Shown here: piece by piece, positions 22,985 to 34,030 of the stretch
Position numbering within the stretch: the first letter of the stretch is position 1
Layout of the letters: every line of letters starts with the position of its first letter
Source: Saxidomus purpurata
Taxonomy: Eukaryota; Mollusca; Bivalvia; Venerida; Veneridae
Direction of reading: 5' to 3'
Length of the DNA stretch: 64,000 nt
Assembly (NCBI GenBank): GCA_022818135.1
Contig: JAFMSR010000003.1
Span: 30,391,962 to 30,455,961 of the forward strand
Program-made: the position numbers and the translations under genes
The notes under the pieces: generated by a model
Told to the model about the DNA's origin: nothing
The model's input: the letters and a program-made list of their open reading frames with translations, nothing else
Databases searched by the model: none

Positions 22985-25392
22985 TAGTCAAGATGTACCC
23001 AAACCAAGATGTACCTATACCATGATGTACCCAACAGAAGTCAAGATGTACCCACATGAAAGTCAAGATGTACCCACATATAAAAATGATTTATGTGAGT
23101 TAAATTATTTTTAATTGATAAAAAATATGAAATTATGTATTGTTTTATATTATGGTACTGTGAGTACAGTGATAAATTTTAATATTTTTGCTGAAAAACA
23201 TGGGTAGAAATCAATCAGTGGAACACCTTTGGTATAAATATATGTATCCTGGGATGCAATAATCCATATTTAAGTCCAATAAACAACACTTACGTAATTA
23301 AAATTAAAGACAACAATATTAAATATTGTTTATAAAAATGGTATTACTTCAAGTATGAAACAGCTATCACTTACATTTTCTTTTACACCTTATTATGTGT
23401 GATGCAAGCTGTATTAATAGTTACTTGCTGTCCCTTGATCCAGCATTTACACCTTAATTGTGATGCAATTAACTCCTAATACGTAGTCACTTAAATAGCA
23501 ATTAAAGATGTTCTAGATTGTAATTAATTCATTGTCTTTGACTTTGAGGCTGCAGCTAAGTCAGCATTTCGCAAAGTATTCCCTGGTGTCCATCTCAGTG
23601 TGTTGCAAAGTTCAGGTATGTACATTTTGCAAATTCTTTTAATTTATGTTCGTAAAAACTTTATTACATTGAAATATTGTTAAAACTATCAATGCTATAA
23701 GTTTATGACCATAAAAGAAAAACTGTATTGCATTAAAACTGTAAACTTAAAACAGTTTAAGTTGGCATTTAATTAAAATACTGAAAATAAATTTTAAACT
23801 GTCAACAAATTGCATGTCATTTTTATACTTACAAAATCTTGGGTTATAAGCACTACCTACCATTCATGGACTACGTACAGTCCACTTGGATAAATGGACA
23901 CTGGTCACCAGCAGATTGGTCTGTCTACGGCCAGTCAGTGGGAACTAACAATGACTGCAGCGAAGGTACTTATTCTTAAATTTTGAGACACTTCCTTTCT
24001 GTTTAGATATACATATATTCATTTATTGGTTTTGATAAACATAATTTATATTCTTTTACGGACTTAATTATTATGTGAATTATTTTCTTTGGTAAATGAT
24101 TAATATTGTAAGCAAATTATTATGTATTTTCATAATTATGACATTTTTCTTTTGTCCATTTTCAGACTGGCATAGACGTCTCAACTTCAGCTGAAATGGA
24201 CCACCTCCTTTTTACTGCCTGATTCCTAAAACATGAGATCAAAGAATTCAATTCAATTTGAATGTATGTCTGTAAATATTATTATATTAATGTGATTTGT
24301 GTATGTGTCATTTCAGTTATTCTGATTGATAAAGGATCATATTTTGGCTTTAACTAATCTATGAATTATGTTATTTTAATTATATCTTTTGTGTATTTTT
24401 ATTATTTATTTGTTTATTTATTAAATGATCATATTTAAATATGGTAATTATTTGGTGTTATGTTTTCTTTGAGACTGTGAAAATGACCAATAAATGTTTG
24501 ATTTGACCATGTATGTATACATATATAATGAATAAATCTGAAATAAATATCAACAATGGGTTTTGTGTTTTACTTAAATACCTGTGTTAAAGTTACAAAT
24601 GTCAAAAATACTTCAGCATCATCGGTACAGTACTGTTTAGATATAAAATAAAAAATACTTTTTAAAAAAGTGGAAAATCTAAGCTAAAATATTTATGTAT
24701 GAAGACTTCATTAAAAATCCTTGATTAATGAAAAGTATTTCACACATACTGTTTTTGGTAACTATAAAAATTTCACAGGAATTCATTAAATGACACTGAT
24801 TGAGTAAATTCAGGAATTTCACAAGGTGATAAACATATTTGGTAACATTGTCATGTTTTTGGACTAACATCATGGATTTTATATCGTATGAAGGTATTTA
24901 TAAAAGTTATTTCTAAATAGATGTTTGACTAAAATTTATTAAAGCTTTGTGTTTTACTATGACCCTAGTCAGAATTTCTCATTTATTGTAAGTACAAATA
25001 TTAAGATATTGTTATAAAATTATAAGTAAGAATTCTCTCTGTAAACTAAAACAACAGCTGTGGACAATTAAAGTTATTTACATTTTTCAGGTATGCTTTA
25101 AATTATGATATCTATGGAGCCACTTTCATTTATTTTAATGTCTACTAATGTAGTAGTCTCACATCCTGAAAAATAGCTACCGCAAAAAATCATTTCAGAG
25201 TGTAATACTCATTATCAAACATGTAATATCTGATAATATTTCAAGTTAATTTTCTTTTTCTTTATTATTAATTCACAATAGTTAACATCATTCATTTCTA
25301 TGAATCACTTAAAAGCATGAGTACATTTTGACTTCCATGTGGGTACATCTTGACCAAAAAAAAAAAAAAAAAAGTGGGTACATCTTGACTAA
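22985..25392 (+). mobile_element. MULE (Mutator-like) element with TCAAGATGTACCC ends
   Basis: The left end holds a direct series of TCAAGATGTACCCA-like boxes (five within about 95 bp from 22988) and the right end holds the inverse, TGGGTACATCTTGA, at about 25340 and 25375, separated by a 17-A run. The interior carries transposase exons (23528-24194). A solitary copy of the same end (26994-27046) shows the family is repeated. I could not read a clean 8-11 bp target duplication. Confidence 0.65.
23528..24194 (+). pseudogene. MULE transposase, spliced remnant (three exon pieces)
   Basis: Three splice-flanked pieces carry MULE transposase signatures. The first ends at 23615 before GTATGT and encodes DFEAAAKSAFRKVFPGV, the DFE block with a catalytic acidic residue. 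The second, about 23851-23965, encodes TWINGHWSPADWSVYG and GTNND, ending at GTACTT. The third, from 24166 after a TTTTCAG acceptor, encodes DWHRRLN and then stops; the join gives the GTNND..E.WHRRLN block typical of MULE C-termini. The N-terminal DNA-binding region and the central part, including the C..H..FH block, are missing, so it is not functional. Confidence 0.65.
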
Positions 25393-25832
25393 ATCTAGTC
25401 TCACTATTTCCACTTCGAAGGCAGACCCATTTTACAGTTGTACGTCCGCCTTCTACGTCTCACTTTGCATAGCCAATACCTAGGAACACATCCCCAACGA
25501 AATTCTGTTGGGCACTTATGAACTCAGTAAAATCCAATATTTAAATGTTTTTATGATTTAATATGATAGGATTTTCACGAAATTGTCTAAGTTCCTGTAA
25601 AGGGTTCGACAGTACAGGAAGATAGATAGGATTAAGTTTTAAAATGATGCTAACACAATTCTAAGGTACATTTACCTAACTACACACCTGCATCAATTGG
25701 TGTAATATGAAAATAAACGGCAAATCGTGCCTTATGTGTAAACTTGCATGTTTAGGTTTAAAGGTCCAATACTATCAAAAGCGAAAATTCAAATATACTT
25801 TAAAAAACACAGAAATAAGTTATTTTAAATTA

Positions 25833-26601
25833 AACAAGAGCTGTCAGTAGGACAGCGCGCTCGACTTTTTTAGTGCTTGCCAATAAAACAAAACTTTGAT
25901 AGTTAAAGGCAAAACAAGGATCTGTATAAACAAGGGCCACAAGTAGCAAGATATTAAAGTGACATTATGCGCATTTTTTTCAAGTAACAATCCAGCTGAA
26001 AATGGTGTGTGTACAAAAGCGTAGAGGAAATAATAGCTTTTAACCCAATACACCAAACTCTTCCCGCTACCAGTATGAAAAAATTACTTTCCAAATATTG
26101 ATTTTCTTATTTGACTGGGAGAGTCAATTTAAGAAAAGAACAACTGCATGCAGGAGTTGCTTCCCTTCCACTGCTGAAATCTCTACCAACATCAACAATG
26201 ACACAATCAACTATCATTTTATCAGTCTGATCAATTTTAAATACTAATGCGGCATAATCATTAATTTTACACATTTAAATGCACAGCAACCAAAAATTGC
26301 ATTTATAAAATGTCACCAAAAATACATTATGTGCAGTAAGATGCGCATAATGTCACTTTAAGTCAAGAGTTATCAAACTTAAAAAAGGGCCATAATTCTG
26401 TCAAAAACCTTGACAGAGTTATGTACTCTTGTCTGTAGATGGAGGTTATGATGGTAAACAAGTATGGTAAGTTTCAAAGCCATACCTCTTATACTTTTGA
26501 AATAAAGTGGGGTGGTATGAAAAACTTAACCAAGGTGTGACACCAACGCCGACGCTGGGGCGAGTAGGATAGCTCCCCTTTTCTTCGAAAAGTCGAGCTA
26601 A
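25833..26601. mobile_element. Hairpin-ended element (AACAAGAGCTGT family)
   Basis: It starts AACAAGAGCTGTCAGTAGGACAGC and ends CGAAAAGTCGAGCT, the same ends as 12882-14247, but has no tandem array left. It is interrupted by the 400-bp MITE at 25958-26357. Confidence 0.75.
25958..26357. mobile_element. 400-bp MITE with TTAA duplication
   Basis: The left end AGTGACATTATGCGCAT (25958) and right end ATGCGCATAATGTCACT (to 26357) are perfect 17-bp inverted repeats, flanked on both sides by TTAA (25954-25957 and 26358-26361). A TTAA duplication is typical of piggyBac and Kolobok superfamilies. It has no ORF and lies inside the older element at 25833-26601. Confidence 0.85.
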
Positions 26602-26993
26602 AAATGAAAGTTGGTATGTAGAAATTCTAAATAAACCACAGTTCATGTACAATTATTTTTCTATGCATTATGAACAAAGTTAAAAAGACCTGGGTAGTCA
26701 TTTTGTTGAATCACTGAGATTTCAACATAATACACATACTTTTCTTCGTGTTCCAAACACTTTCTGTAAATTTTAACCTGACAATCTTCATTATTTAGTG
26801 TCTTGCATAAGGTAATGTACTTGCCATTGAAATAACTGTCACTTAATGTTCGCTTAGTAGTGGACCTTTTAACATTCAGATTTTTATAAAGTGTTGAGAT
26901 TTTTCATAAATTTTTAGGTTTTCATTTAAAGTGATATTTAATTCATCATTTTAGACCGGAAAATTGTTTTTTGAAGTAGGTAAATTGTATATT

Positions 26994-27046
26994 ATGCGCG
27001 GATTAGTCAAGATGTACCCAAACCAAGATGTACCCATACCAATATA
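26994..27046 (+). repeat. Solitary MULE end, truncated
   Basis: AGTCAAGATGTACCCAAACC repeats the left end of the element at 22985 almost exactly, then is cut by the hairpin-ended element that follows. From 26602 to 26993 nothing else is recognised. Confidence 0.6.
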
Positions 27047-27047
27047 T

Positions 27048-27606
27048 TAAATAAGCCTATGTAAAACTAAGTGCCCATCAGCGCGGGGTCAATTTTGACC
27101 CAGGGTCATAATTTGAACAATCTCGGTAGAGGTCCACTAGACAATGCTACATATGCCAAATATCTTAGCTCTAGGCCTTGTGGTTTCAGAGAAGAAGATT
27201 TTTAAAGTTTTTCCTATATATGCCTATGCAAAAACTAAGTGCCCACCCACGCGGGGTCAATTTTGACCCGGGGGTGATAATTTGAACAATCTTGGTAGAG
27301 GTCCACTAGCCAATGCTACGTGCCAAATATCTAAGCTCTAGGCCTTGTGGTTTCAGAGAAGAAGATTTTTAAAGTTTTTCCTATTTGTTGCCATAGCAAC
27401 CAGAGTTCTGCATGGAATGGAATTCTTTGAACAATTTTGGTAGAGCTTCATGCAAGGAACATTCCTGCATAGTTTTATCAACATTGGCCTAGAGGTTTCA
27501 GAGGAGATGTCATTTGAATCAAAATGTTGACGGACGACGTACGATGGACGACGGACAATCATCGATCAGAAAACAAAAGCTCATCCTGGCGTAGCCAGGT
27601 GAGCTA
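27048..27606 (-). mobile_element. AGCTCACC-family element, reverse, 5' fragment
   Basis: Reverse copy of the subfamily at 3945 and 62769: about two core units (ttaaagtttttcctat marks) and the complete hairpin end with 'tggcgtagccaggtgagct' at 27606. Its other end is missing. It abuts the 5' end of the LINE at 27611. Confidence 0.75.
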
Positions 27607-27610
27607 AAAA

Positions 27611-29845
27611 GCAAGACAGAATTGAAAACATCATCAATTGCACCAAGCCTGACATCATCATGGCTACCGAGACTTGGCTGGACCAGTCCATTACCGACAA
27701 CCAAACCTTTCTTTCAAACTTTAAACTCTGGCGTAAGGATAGAATGAACAGTACAGGCGGCGGTGTCCTACTAGCCATCAGAGATACGTTACACAGTTCT
27801 GATGTTCCTGAACTTGATAATGACTGTGAAATCATTTGGGCAAAAATCAACCTGGTCTGATCCAAGACCTTTCTCGTTAGTTCCTTTTATAACTCGAAGA
27901 CCAGTGATGACCACAGTCTACAACAATTCGAAGAATCTATTAATAGAGCCTCGTCTACCAACAACTCAGTTTTACTAGTTGGTGGAGATTTCAATCTACC
28001 AGGTTGGGACTGGAAATCAAGAACACTTCGGCCCAACACGGTACACGCACGTCTCCATTACAAATTCTCAGAATGCCTCGACAACAACGGTCTAACGCAA
28101 CTAGTTGAAGAGCCCACACGAAACAACAACATCCTTGATCTCCTCCTTACCAACTTACCAAGCAAGGTACTTAGAACCAACGTAATTCCGATATCTCGGA
28201 CCACGACGCAGTACTGATGGAGTTCGACATACGATCAGTACCACACAAACAGACACCACGCCGCATTGCACTCTACAAAAATGCACATTGGGACAGTATC
28301 AGAAGTGATCTGAACCAAACATTCCAACAAGTTGCCAAACAAGCTGAACAAGGTGAGGATATTGAAGTTCTTTGGACAACATTCAAGTCTGATCTAAAAA
28401 CCAGCATTGACTCCCACATACCACACAAAACTGCCAAACATACAGATTCAGCTCCTTGGATAACACCAGACATAAAGCAACTGATCAAAAAGCGGGATCG
28501 CCTCTACAGAAGAAAAAAGAAGTCCAACAACCCAGCTCACATCAAGCAATTCAAGTCAACCAAGCAACCCCTACAGAAGAAACTCCGTCATGCCTTCTGG
28601 TCATACATTGACAACATGATCACATCACAGGGCACTGATACTGCAAACAACAAGAGCATCTCAAAACGATTCTGGACCTTCATCAAGCATAAGAAAAAAG
28701 ACTCTTCTACAATCACTGGACTGCGTAAGCAAGGCAATCTCCATACTGATCCAAAGGATAAAGCTAACATCCTTAATGAACAATTCCAATCTGTATTCAC
28801 TGAGAACATTTCATGTACAACCAGTGAATTCAAAGATGGAGACTACATGCCAGACAATGAGTACCCAGTGCCAGATATCATCATCACCACTCCTGGCATT
28901 GAGAAACTTCTAAACTCACTTAACCCTCACAAAGCACCAGGTCCAGACTCCATCCATCCACGGGTATTGAAGGAACTGTCATTACATATTGCTCCCATCC
29001 TTACCATCATCTACAACTCTTCACTCAATACCAGCACTATTCCTGATGATTGGCGGGCAGCAAACGTTTCACCTATCTACAAAAAAGGGCGCAAGTATAA
29101 CCCAGAAAACTACCGTCCAATCTCACTCACATGCATATGATGTAAAATCATGGAACATATCATCACTAGCCACATAATGCAGCATGGGGAAAACAACAAC
29201 ATCCTGTACCCTCTACAACATGGCTTCCGCAAAGGCAGATCCTGTGAGTCGCAGCTTATCGAATTCACAGATGACATCAAAACCTGGAGAAGGGAAAGCA
29301 GACAGACGTCCTTGTGATGGACTTCTCCAAGGCGTTCGACAAGGTCTCACACAGTCTCCTCATCCAGAAGCTTGACTGATAAGGCATCAAAGGACGCACC
29401 AACCGGTGGATACAGGCATTCTTAAGACGAAGAACCCAAGCAGTAATCCTTGAAGGGGAGACCTCAGACACAGTCAAGGTACAATCGGGCGTCCTCCAAG
29501 GCTTAGTACTATAGGACCTAGCTTGTTCTTGTACTATATCAATGACATCCCATGCCGTATTGATGCCACAGTTACCGCCTGTTCACTGACGACACAATAG
29601 CCTACCTTGCCATTGCCGACAAAACTGACTGTGCCAAGCTCCAACATGACCTCGACAAACTCGCACAGCTGGAAAACAAGTGGAAAATGGCCTTCCATCC
29701 AGATAAATGCCAGGTAATCTCCATCTCTCGTAAGAAATCTACCATCAAATACGACTATAGACTACACAACCAATCTCTTCAGCATGTAAACCCGACAAAA
29801 TACCTGGGACTAACTATCAACAAGCATCTAGACTGGGGGGAACAG
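27611..29845 (+). pseudogene. Non-LTR retrotransposon ORF2 (CR1/Jockey type), decayed
   Basis: Domain order is endonuclease, linker, reverse transcriptase. Endonuclease: MATETWLDQS (27660), TGGGVLLAI, LLVGGDFNLPGWDW (GDxN). Linker and RT: an unbroken 307-codon frame at 28217-29140 with NPHKAPGPDSIHPRVLKEL, then LQHGFRKGRSCE and the palm motif as FTDD (29582-29593) instead of the usual (F/Y)ADD, then NPTKYLGL. In-frame TGA codons occur at about 27858 and 29138, with frameshifts near 28190, 29300 and 29510. There is no poly-A tail; RT is truncated at about 29845. The product would have nicked DNA and copied its own RNA. Confidence 0.85.
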
Positions 29846-29847
29846 TA

Positions 29848-30044
29848 GGTGAAGTACGTAGTGAAGATACTGATGAAAGTGAAGAAAAGTGTAAAGTTTG
29901 TGATACAGTCAATAAAGAGTTTAAAGGTGAAATCCTATGGATACAATGTGATGGCTGCGGCTTCATCGAGCATGTGCTGGACTTCAGCACCATATGAAGT
30001 GGAAAAAGGCAACTCGAAAGGGAGCAAAGTTTTATTGTTGTGAC
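29848..30044 (+). pseudogene. PHD-like zinc finger tail, frameshifted
   Basis: CKVCDTVNKEF, WIQCDGCGFIEHV and, after a one-frame shift, FYCCDC form the C4HC3-style ligand series of a PHD finger. It starts directly at the truncated LINE end and ends at TAA followed by AATAAA-like signals. It resembles the PHD tails at 38336-38626 and at the C-terminus of the pogo transposase, so a transposase tail is likelier than a host chromatin gene. Confidence 0.5.
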
Positions 30045-30079
30045 TGCAAATAATAAATTATTTAAAACAATACTTGAAT

Positions 30080-30500
30080 TTTAGAGCTAGCCATTTTAAT
30101 TGTTCCTTCCATGTCTCACACCCCAGGTATAGGAAATACAGCTATTATTAAATGAAAACAGCCTCTGCCCCTAGTACTTAAACTACAGTCCAAGGGCAGA
30201 ATTAACACATTAAATAAACAAACATGTGACTGGCCCCTATGTTACACTAAAGGGCCTATAATTAACTGGACTACAGGAGTATATATGTCCCTGGGTCCTC
30301 TCTCTGACCCAAGGGCATAATCCACCAATTAAGAGAATATACATGTCCCTGTGCTCAATCACTGGCCCAAGGGCAACTTGATTAAACATACTAAGATAAC
30401 ATGTTCATCCCCGGGCCCATTTCTGGCCCAAAAGCGGAGTTAACCAAATTGCAGGAATTCATGCCCCACTGATCCCTCTGACTCAAGGCAAATTAATCAA
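30080..30500. repeat. Degenerate ~58-bp tandem repeat
   Basis: Four or more units of the pattern 'atgtccctgggtcc...tctgacccaagggcat...aattaa' follow one another from about 30225 to 30500. They lie downstream of the minus-strand Gag-like gene. Strong divergence makes the unit number uncertain. Confidence 0.45.
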
Positions 30501-32339
30501 TCAAGTAAGATGAGCGATTCCACGCTTGGCCACATCACTGGCCCAGGGATGATTTATATCATTACTCAACATTTTGCTGGGGCAGGCCCCCAAACGAATA
30601 GGGCCCGACCCTTTCCATTTGTTATGACCAGTAACACAGGAGGAGAAATACCAAGTGCCCGGGACAACACTCTAGTGGCTGACGTGAACAGTTGAGGTAC
30701 CAGTGTATTGACCTCACCTTCAAAGGGCCAGCCATATGAGCTGTCAACTGACAAAAGAGGCCAGCCCCTGTAAATGCCCTGTGTGGACCCAACCAACGTA
30801 GATCTATCCGAGCCCTCTGATCCCCAGTTTGTGCTGAAGGCTTCCGAGCCACCAGTCCCTCCATAACCAAGCTCAAATAATTCTATGCCAATCGTTGACA
30901 GCCCTACAGACCACCCAGCATGAAACTGGTCCGAGGCAACCCGTCTCACTGTAAGTGAGAGGGTCTCACTTAGTCTAGCACTAAGAGGCAACTCCCACCA
31001 GGAACCTTCTGTCCACAGATACTGGCGAGCACAGGAATCTATGCCCACACCCATGCCTTCCCCAGCTTGTATCCGGCCTAGATTCCACAGGCCAATCGGG
31101 AGATTACCAGAAAAAGGTCCAAGTTCAAACCGAGGCTTTGGGTCGACCCTGGCTGAAATGTTAACCAACATCCTATTGGACTGCCCCACCGATGTTGTGC
31201 AGGAGTCATACCTTAGGGCATGTTCTGATGCGTGAAACACACTAAGGGAATCTCGTGAATCATCCCCAACCTTAGGTTCACATGTGCTTGTATCCATGGT
31301 AACATTTTCCTGGTAGGGTAGATTAAACCTCAAGACAAGGCCCTTTATTGAGACAGTACACAGGTTTAGCGCATAAAACCATTTTTTCCGAATACCCCTG
31401 GGAACCGACCATACCACCCCATCACTTGACCACATGCGTCGGCCCACTGTAAAGAATTTATCAGAGCACGAAAATGGGGACTGACTATACATAGCATGAT
31501 GGAGCTTAGCAAGGACAGAGGTTACCCCATTGGCTATCCCCACCCCTGCTTTATCAGGGCTGTTCGCAATAACATGGGACAAGTTGGACAGTGACCCCTG
31601 CACTGAGTGCAATAGCCCATCAGAGCCAAGGGTCACCTCCCTTGCAGCGTCCACAACTGCCTCCACATTGCTCTCCCCCACTACATTGTCCTCTTTGCCC
31701 ATGGAAACCAATCCCCCACAGAAGGGTCCCCAAGTGAGGGACTCACTCGGGCCGTCCCCACATTGTGTACTCAGCAAATCTATGCCACAATTGTCCCCGC
31801 CACAATTGTCCCCACTAGGCGAGCCTGGAGCCTGGAGAGGTGCCAAGGTCTCCCGGATTTCCTTAGGGATTTCCCCATCCTCTGTATCATGGGGTGCCCA
31901 GTGTCCGAAAGTGACCCAAAAGACAACCTGTCCCAATCAGGTTTTCCCCTAAAAGGAGCACAGAACGAACAGCACTACGAGTATCCCCCTTAGATAGGCT
32001 AGGGGAATAGGGAGGTGTGGCAAACACCTGCAAATCCCCATCCAAGGTCCCCCCACCCTCAGGAGTCTGGGGTGTGTTGGGTGGTGGTGACAATTGTGTT
32101 TTTTTTTTCAAACTTCCAATCCAAATAGTTAAAGAACTCTTTAAGGTCTTTCTCTAAGAGAATGTGGTCCGGGAGAACAGCCCCTTGAACACTGGAGGCG
32201 AGGGCTGTTTCAAGTTGTGCACCCCCAACCCGGTTTGATAAGTTATGGACTGCCCCACTCTCTGATGACCTGTCATTCATTTTCTAACAACTTGACCTGG
32301 CAGTCAGGTGGGGATCTGACCCGTGGCTGCCTACAATCA

Positions 32340-32566
32340 GTCGTCTGCACCGGACTGGCCCAAAACCTACACTGTAGTTTCTCCATTATCTTGGTGTAAC
32401 TCAGCCAAGGCTGGCTTACCGAGACCATGAACAAATACATCCCTGCCTCACCCACCAAACTCAAACACAGCACAATCTTGCATTGCTGCTCATCCCATCC
32501 ACTCACCTGGGCATACCGCTCAAACCTCTGGCGAAACAATTGCCAGTCAGACTGGCCATCAAATTG
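32340..32566 (-). other. Gag-like capsid domain 2
   Basis: FDGQSDWQLFRQRFERYAQ, LCLSLVGEAGMYLF and KIMEKLQCRFW repeat the first domain's pattern with clear divergence downstream of the first helix. It lies some 400 codons after domain 1, separated by decapeptide repeats (types HQGEL-VSAPNNQ and DEGEC-TQANI). Confidence 0.65.
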
Positions 32567-33798
32567 TAACACTTGAACTTCGGGCAATTGATCATTGTTT
32601 TCAGAGCTCAAGTGCCCCATACCTCCCAGTTGCCATGGTTCAGCCGGGGTGGAACACCTGAAATTTTGCGGTAATGTCTCGGGCAATGCACATTGAGTGG
32701 GTGCAATTGGTGTAAAGGCGGGAAAGGGATCCCTTGCCCCAGCCCTGGGTGTCCGGGCTCCCCCGCTGTCGTGACCTGGAGCGGTCCACATTTGATAAGG
32801 GGGTGCCGACTCAGACCTGCATGCTGGGGGCGGTGTACATGCTTCATCAGTGTTTGATGCTTGGTATTGCGTAGCATCACCCTGAATAGGTGCTGCATGT
32901 GGAGCAAAAGGAGGTGCAGGTGTATACCTCCCCTCGCTAGACACTGGACAGGAAGGACCCCCTACTAAACTTGTGGACCGTGTCCCCAGCACTGGAACGT
33001 GTCCTTGGGTATATGTCACAGTCTGTGTGAAAGGGGAGGCTATGTTGTACTCCTCCCCCTTTTTATAAAGAGGAGTTGAAGTGAACCCCTCTTGACTATT
33101 ATGAGTTTGGGTGTGCCCCTCCTGATTGTTAGGGATTTGGGTGTAATCCCCCTGATTATTAGGAGCCGAGACCTGGTGAATAGGGGCTGGGGTACACTCA
33201 ACTTTAGTAACTTCCTGACAGATATTGGCTTGGGTGCACTCCCCTTCATCAACTGGAGCTGGGTTGTGCTCCTCCTGATTATTAGGAGCCGAGACGAGCT
33301 CCCCCTGGTGAAAAGGGGCTGGGGTGCACTCCCACTCACTAATAGAGGCCTTCTGATAAACAGGAGCTGGGGTGTTCCCCCCTTCATCAATAGGGAATGA
33401 GGTGTACTCCCCCTCACTAATAAGAGTTTTGGTGTCTTCCTGACAACCCTCAGCACCTGCTTCCACTTCTGAACTTGGTGCCCTGGGTTGTATATGCCCA
33501 AATGTCAATGACCCCTCCACCCCGATTACACCTTGGTCTGACCCTGGGGGATTTTCATTAGATTGGGTATGTGTAACTAAAACTGACCCCTGTAATACCT
33601 GGGTCTCGGGGGAATCAGCTTGCTGTAGCGCCCCATGGCTATAATCAGGCGATGGTTGGTTCCCCGGAAGTTGAATTATGCCCCCATCCCGTCCGGGCTG
33701 ATCATTAAGTTGTGGTAGGTCATGTTTAGTCGCTGTACTGGCTTGATCTTCCCCAGGGGTACCTTCTTTGACCTGCGTCTGCGTAGGATAGGCCGGCG

Positions 33799-34030
33799 AT
33801 ACTTGACTGGCCCCAAACCTACGCTGCAACTCATCCATTATCTCTATAAAACCCAACAGCTTTCGACTGGATCTCATTGTAATAAAGAAATACTCCCTTG
33901 CCCTGCCTACCAGATACCAACAGAGGTGCTCAATGCGACCTCGTTCGTCCCACCCATACCTTTGAGCGTAACTCTCAAATCTTTGACGAAAAGACTGCCA
34001 ATCCGACTGGCCATCAAACCGCAGTGCTTT
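33799..34030 (-). other. Gag-like capsid domain 1
   Basis: Residues about 112-188 of the 696-codon frame: an aromatic/basic helix (WQSFRQRFESYAQRYGW), then LCWYLVGRAREYF and a final EIMDELQRRFG helix, the usual layout of Ty3-type Gag N-lobes in molluscs. It is closely related to the second copy at 32340-32566, which indicates internal duplication. Confidence 0.65.

Noticed and set aside
25356..25374. A-run as a retrotransposon poly-A tail
   Set aside because: It lies between two inverted MULE end boxes, with no LINE or SINE sequence upstream.
32273..32280. Programmed frameshift or stop-start coupling at ATGAATGA
   Set aside because: An overlapping ATG/TGA occurs by chance often, no slippery heptamer or downstream structure was evident, and neighbouring breaks lie in homopolymers.
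33040..33501. Open frames of 100-150 codons opposite or offset to the Gag-like gene
   Set aside because: Shadow frames of the repeat-coding region; the decapeptide frame is the one with Gag domains attached.
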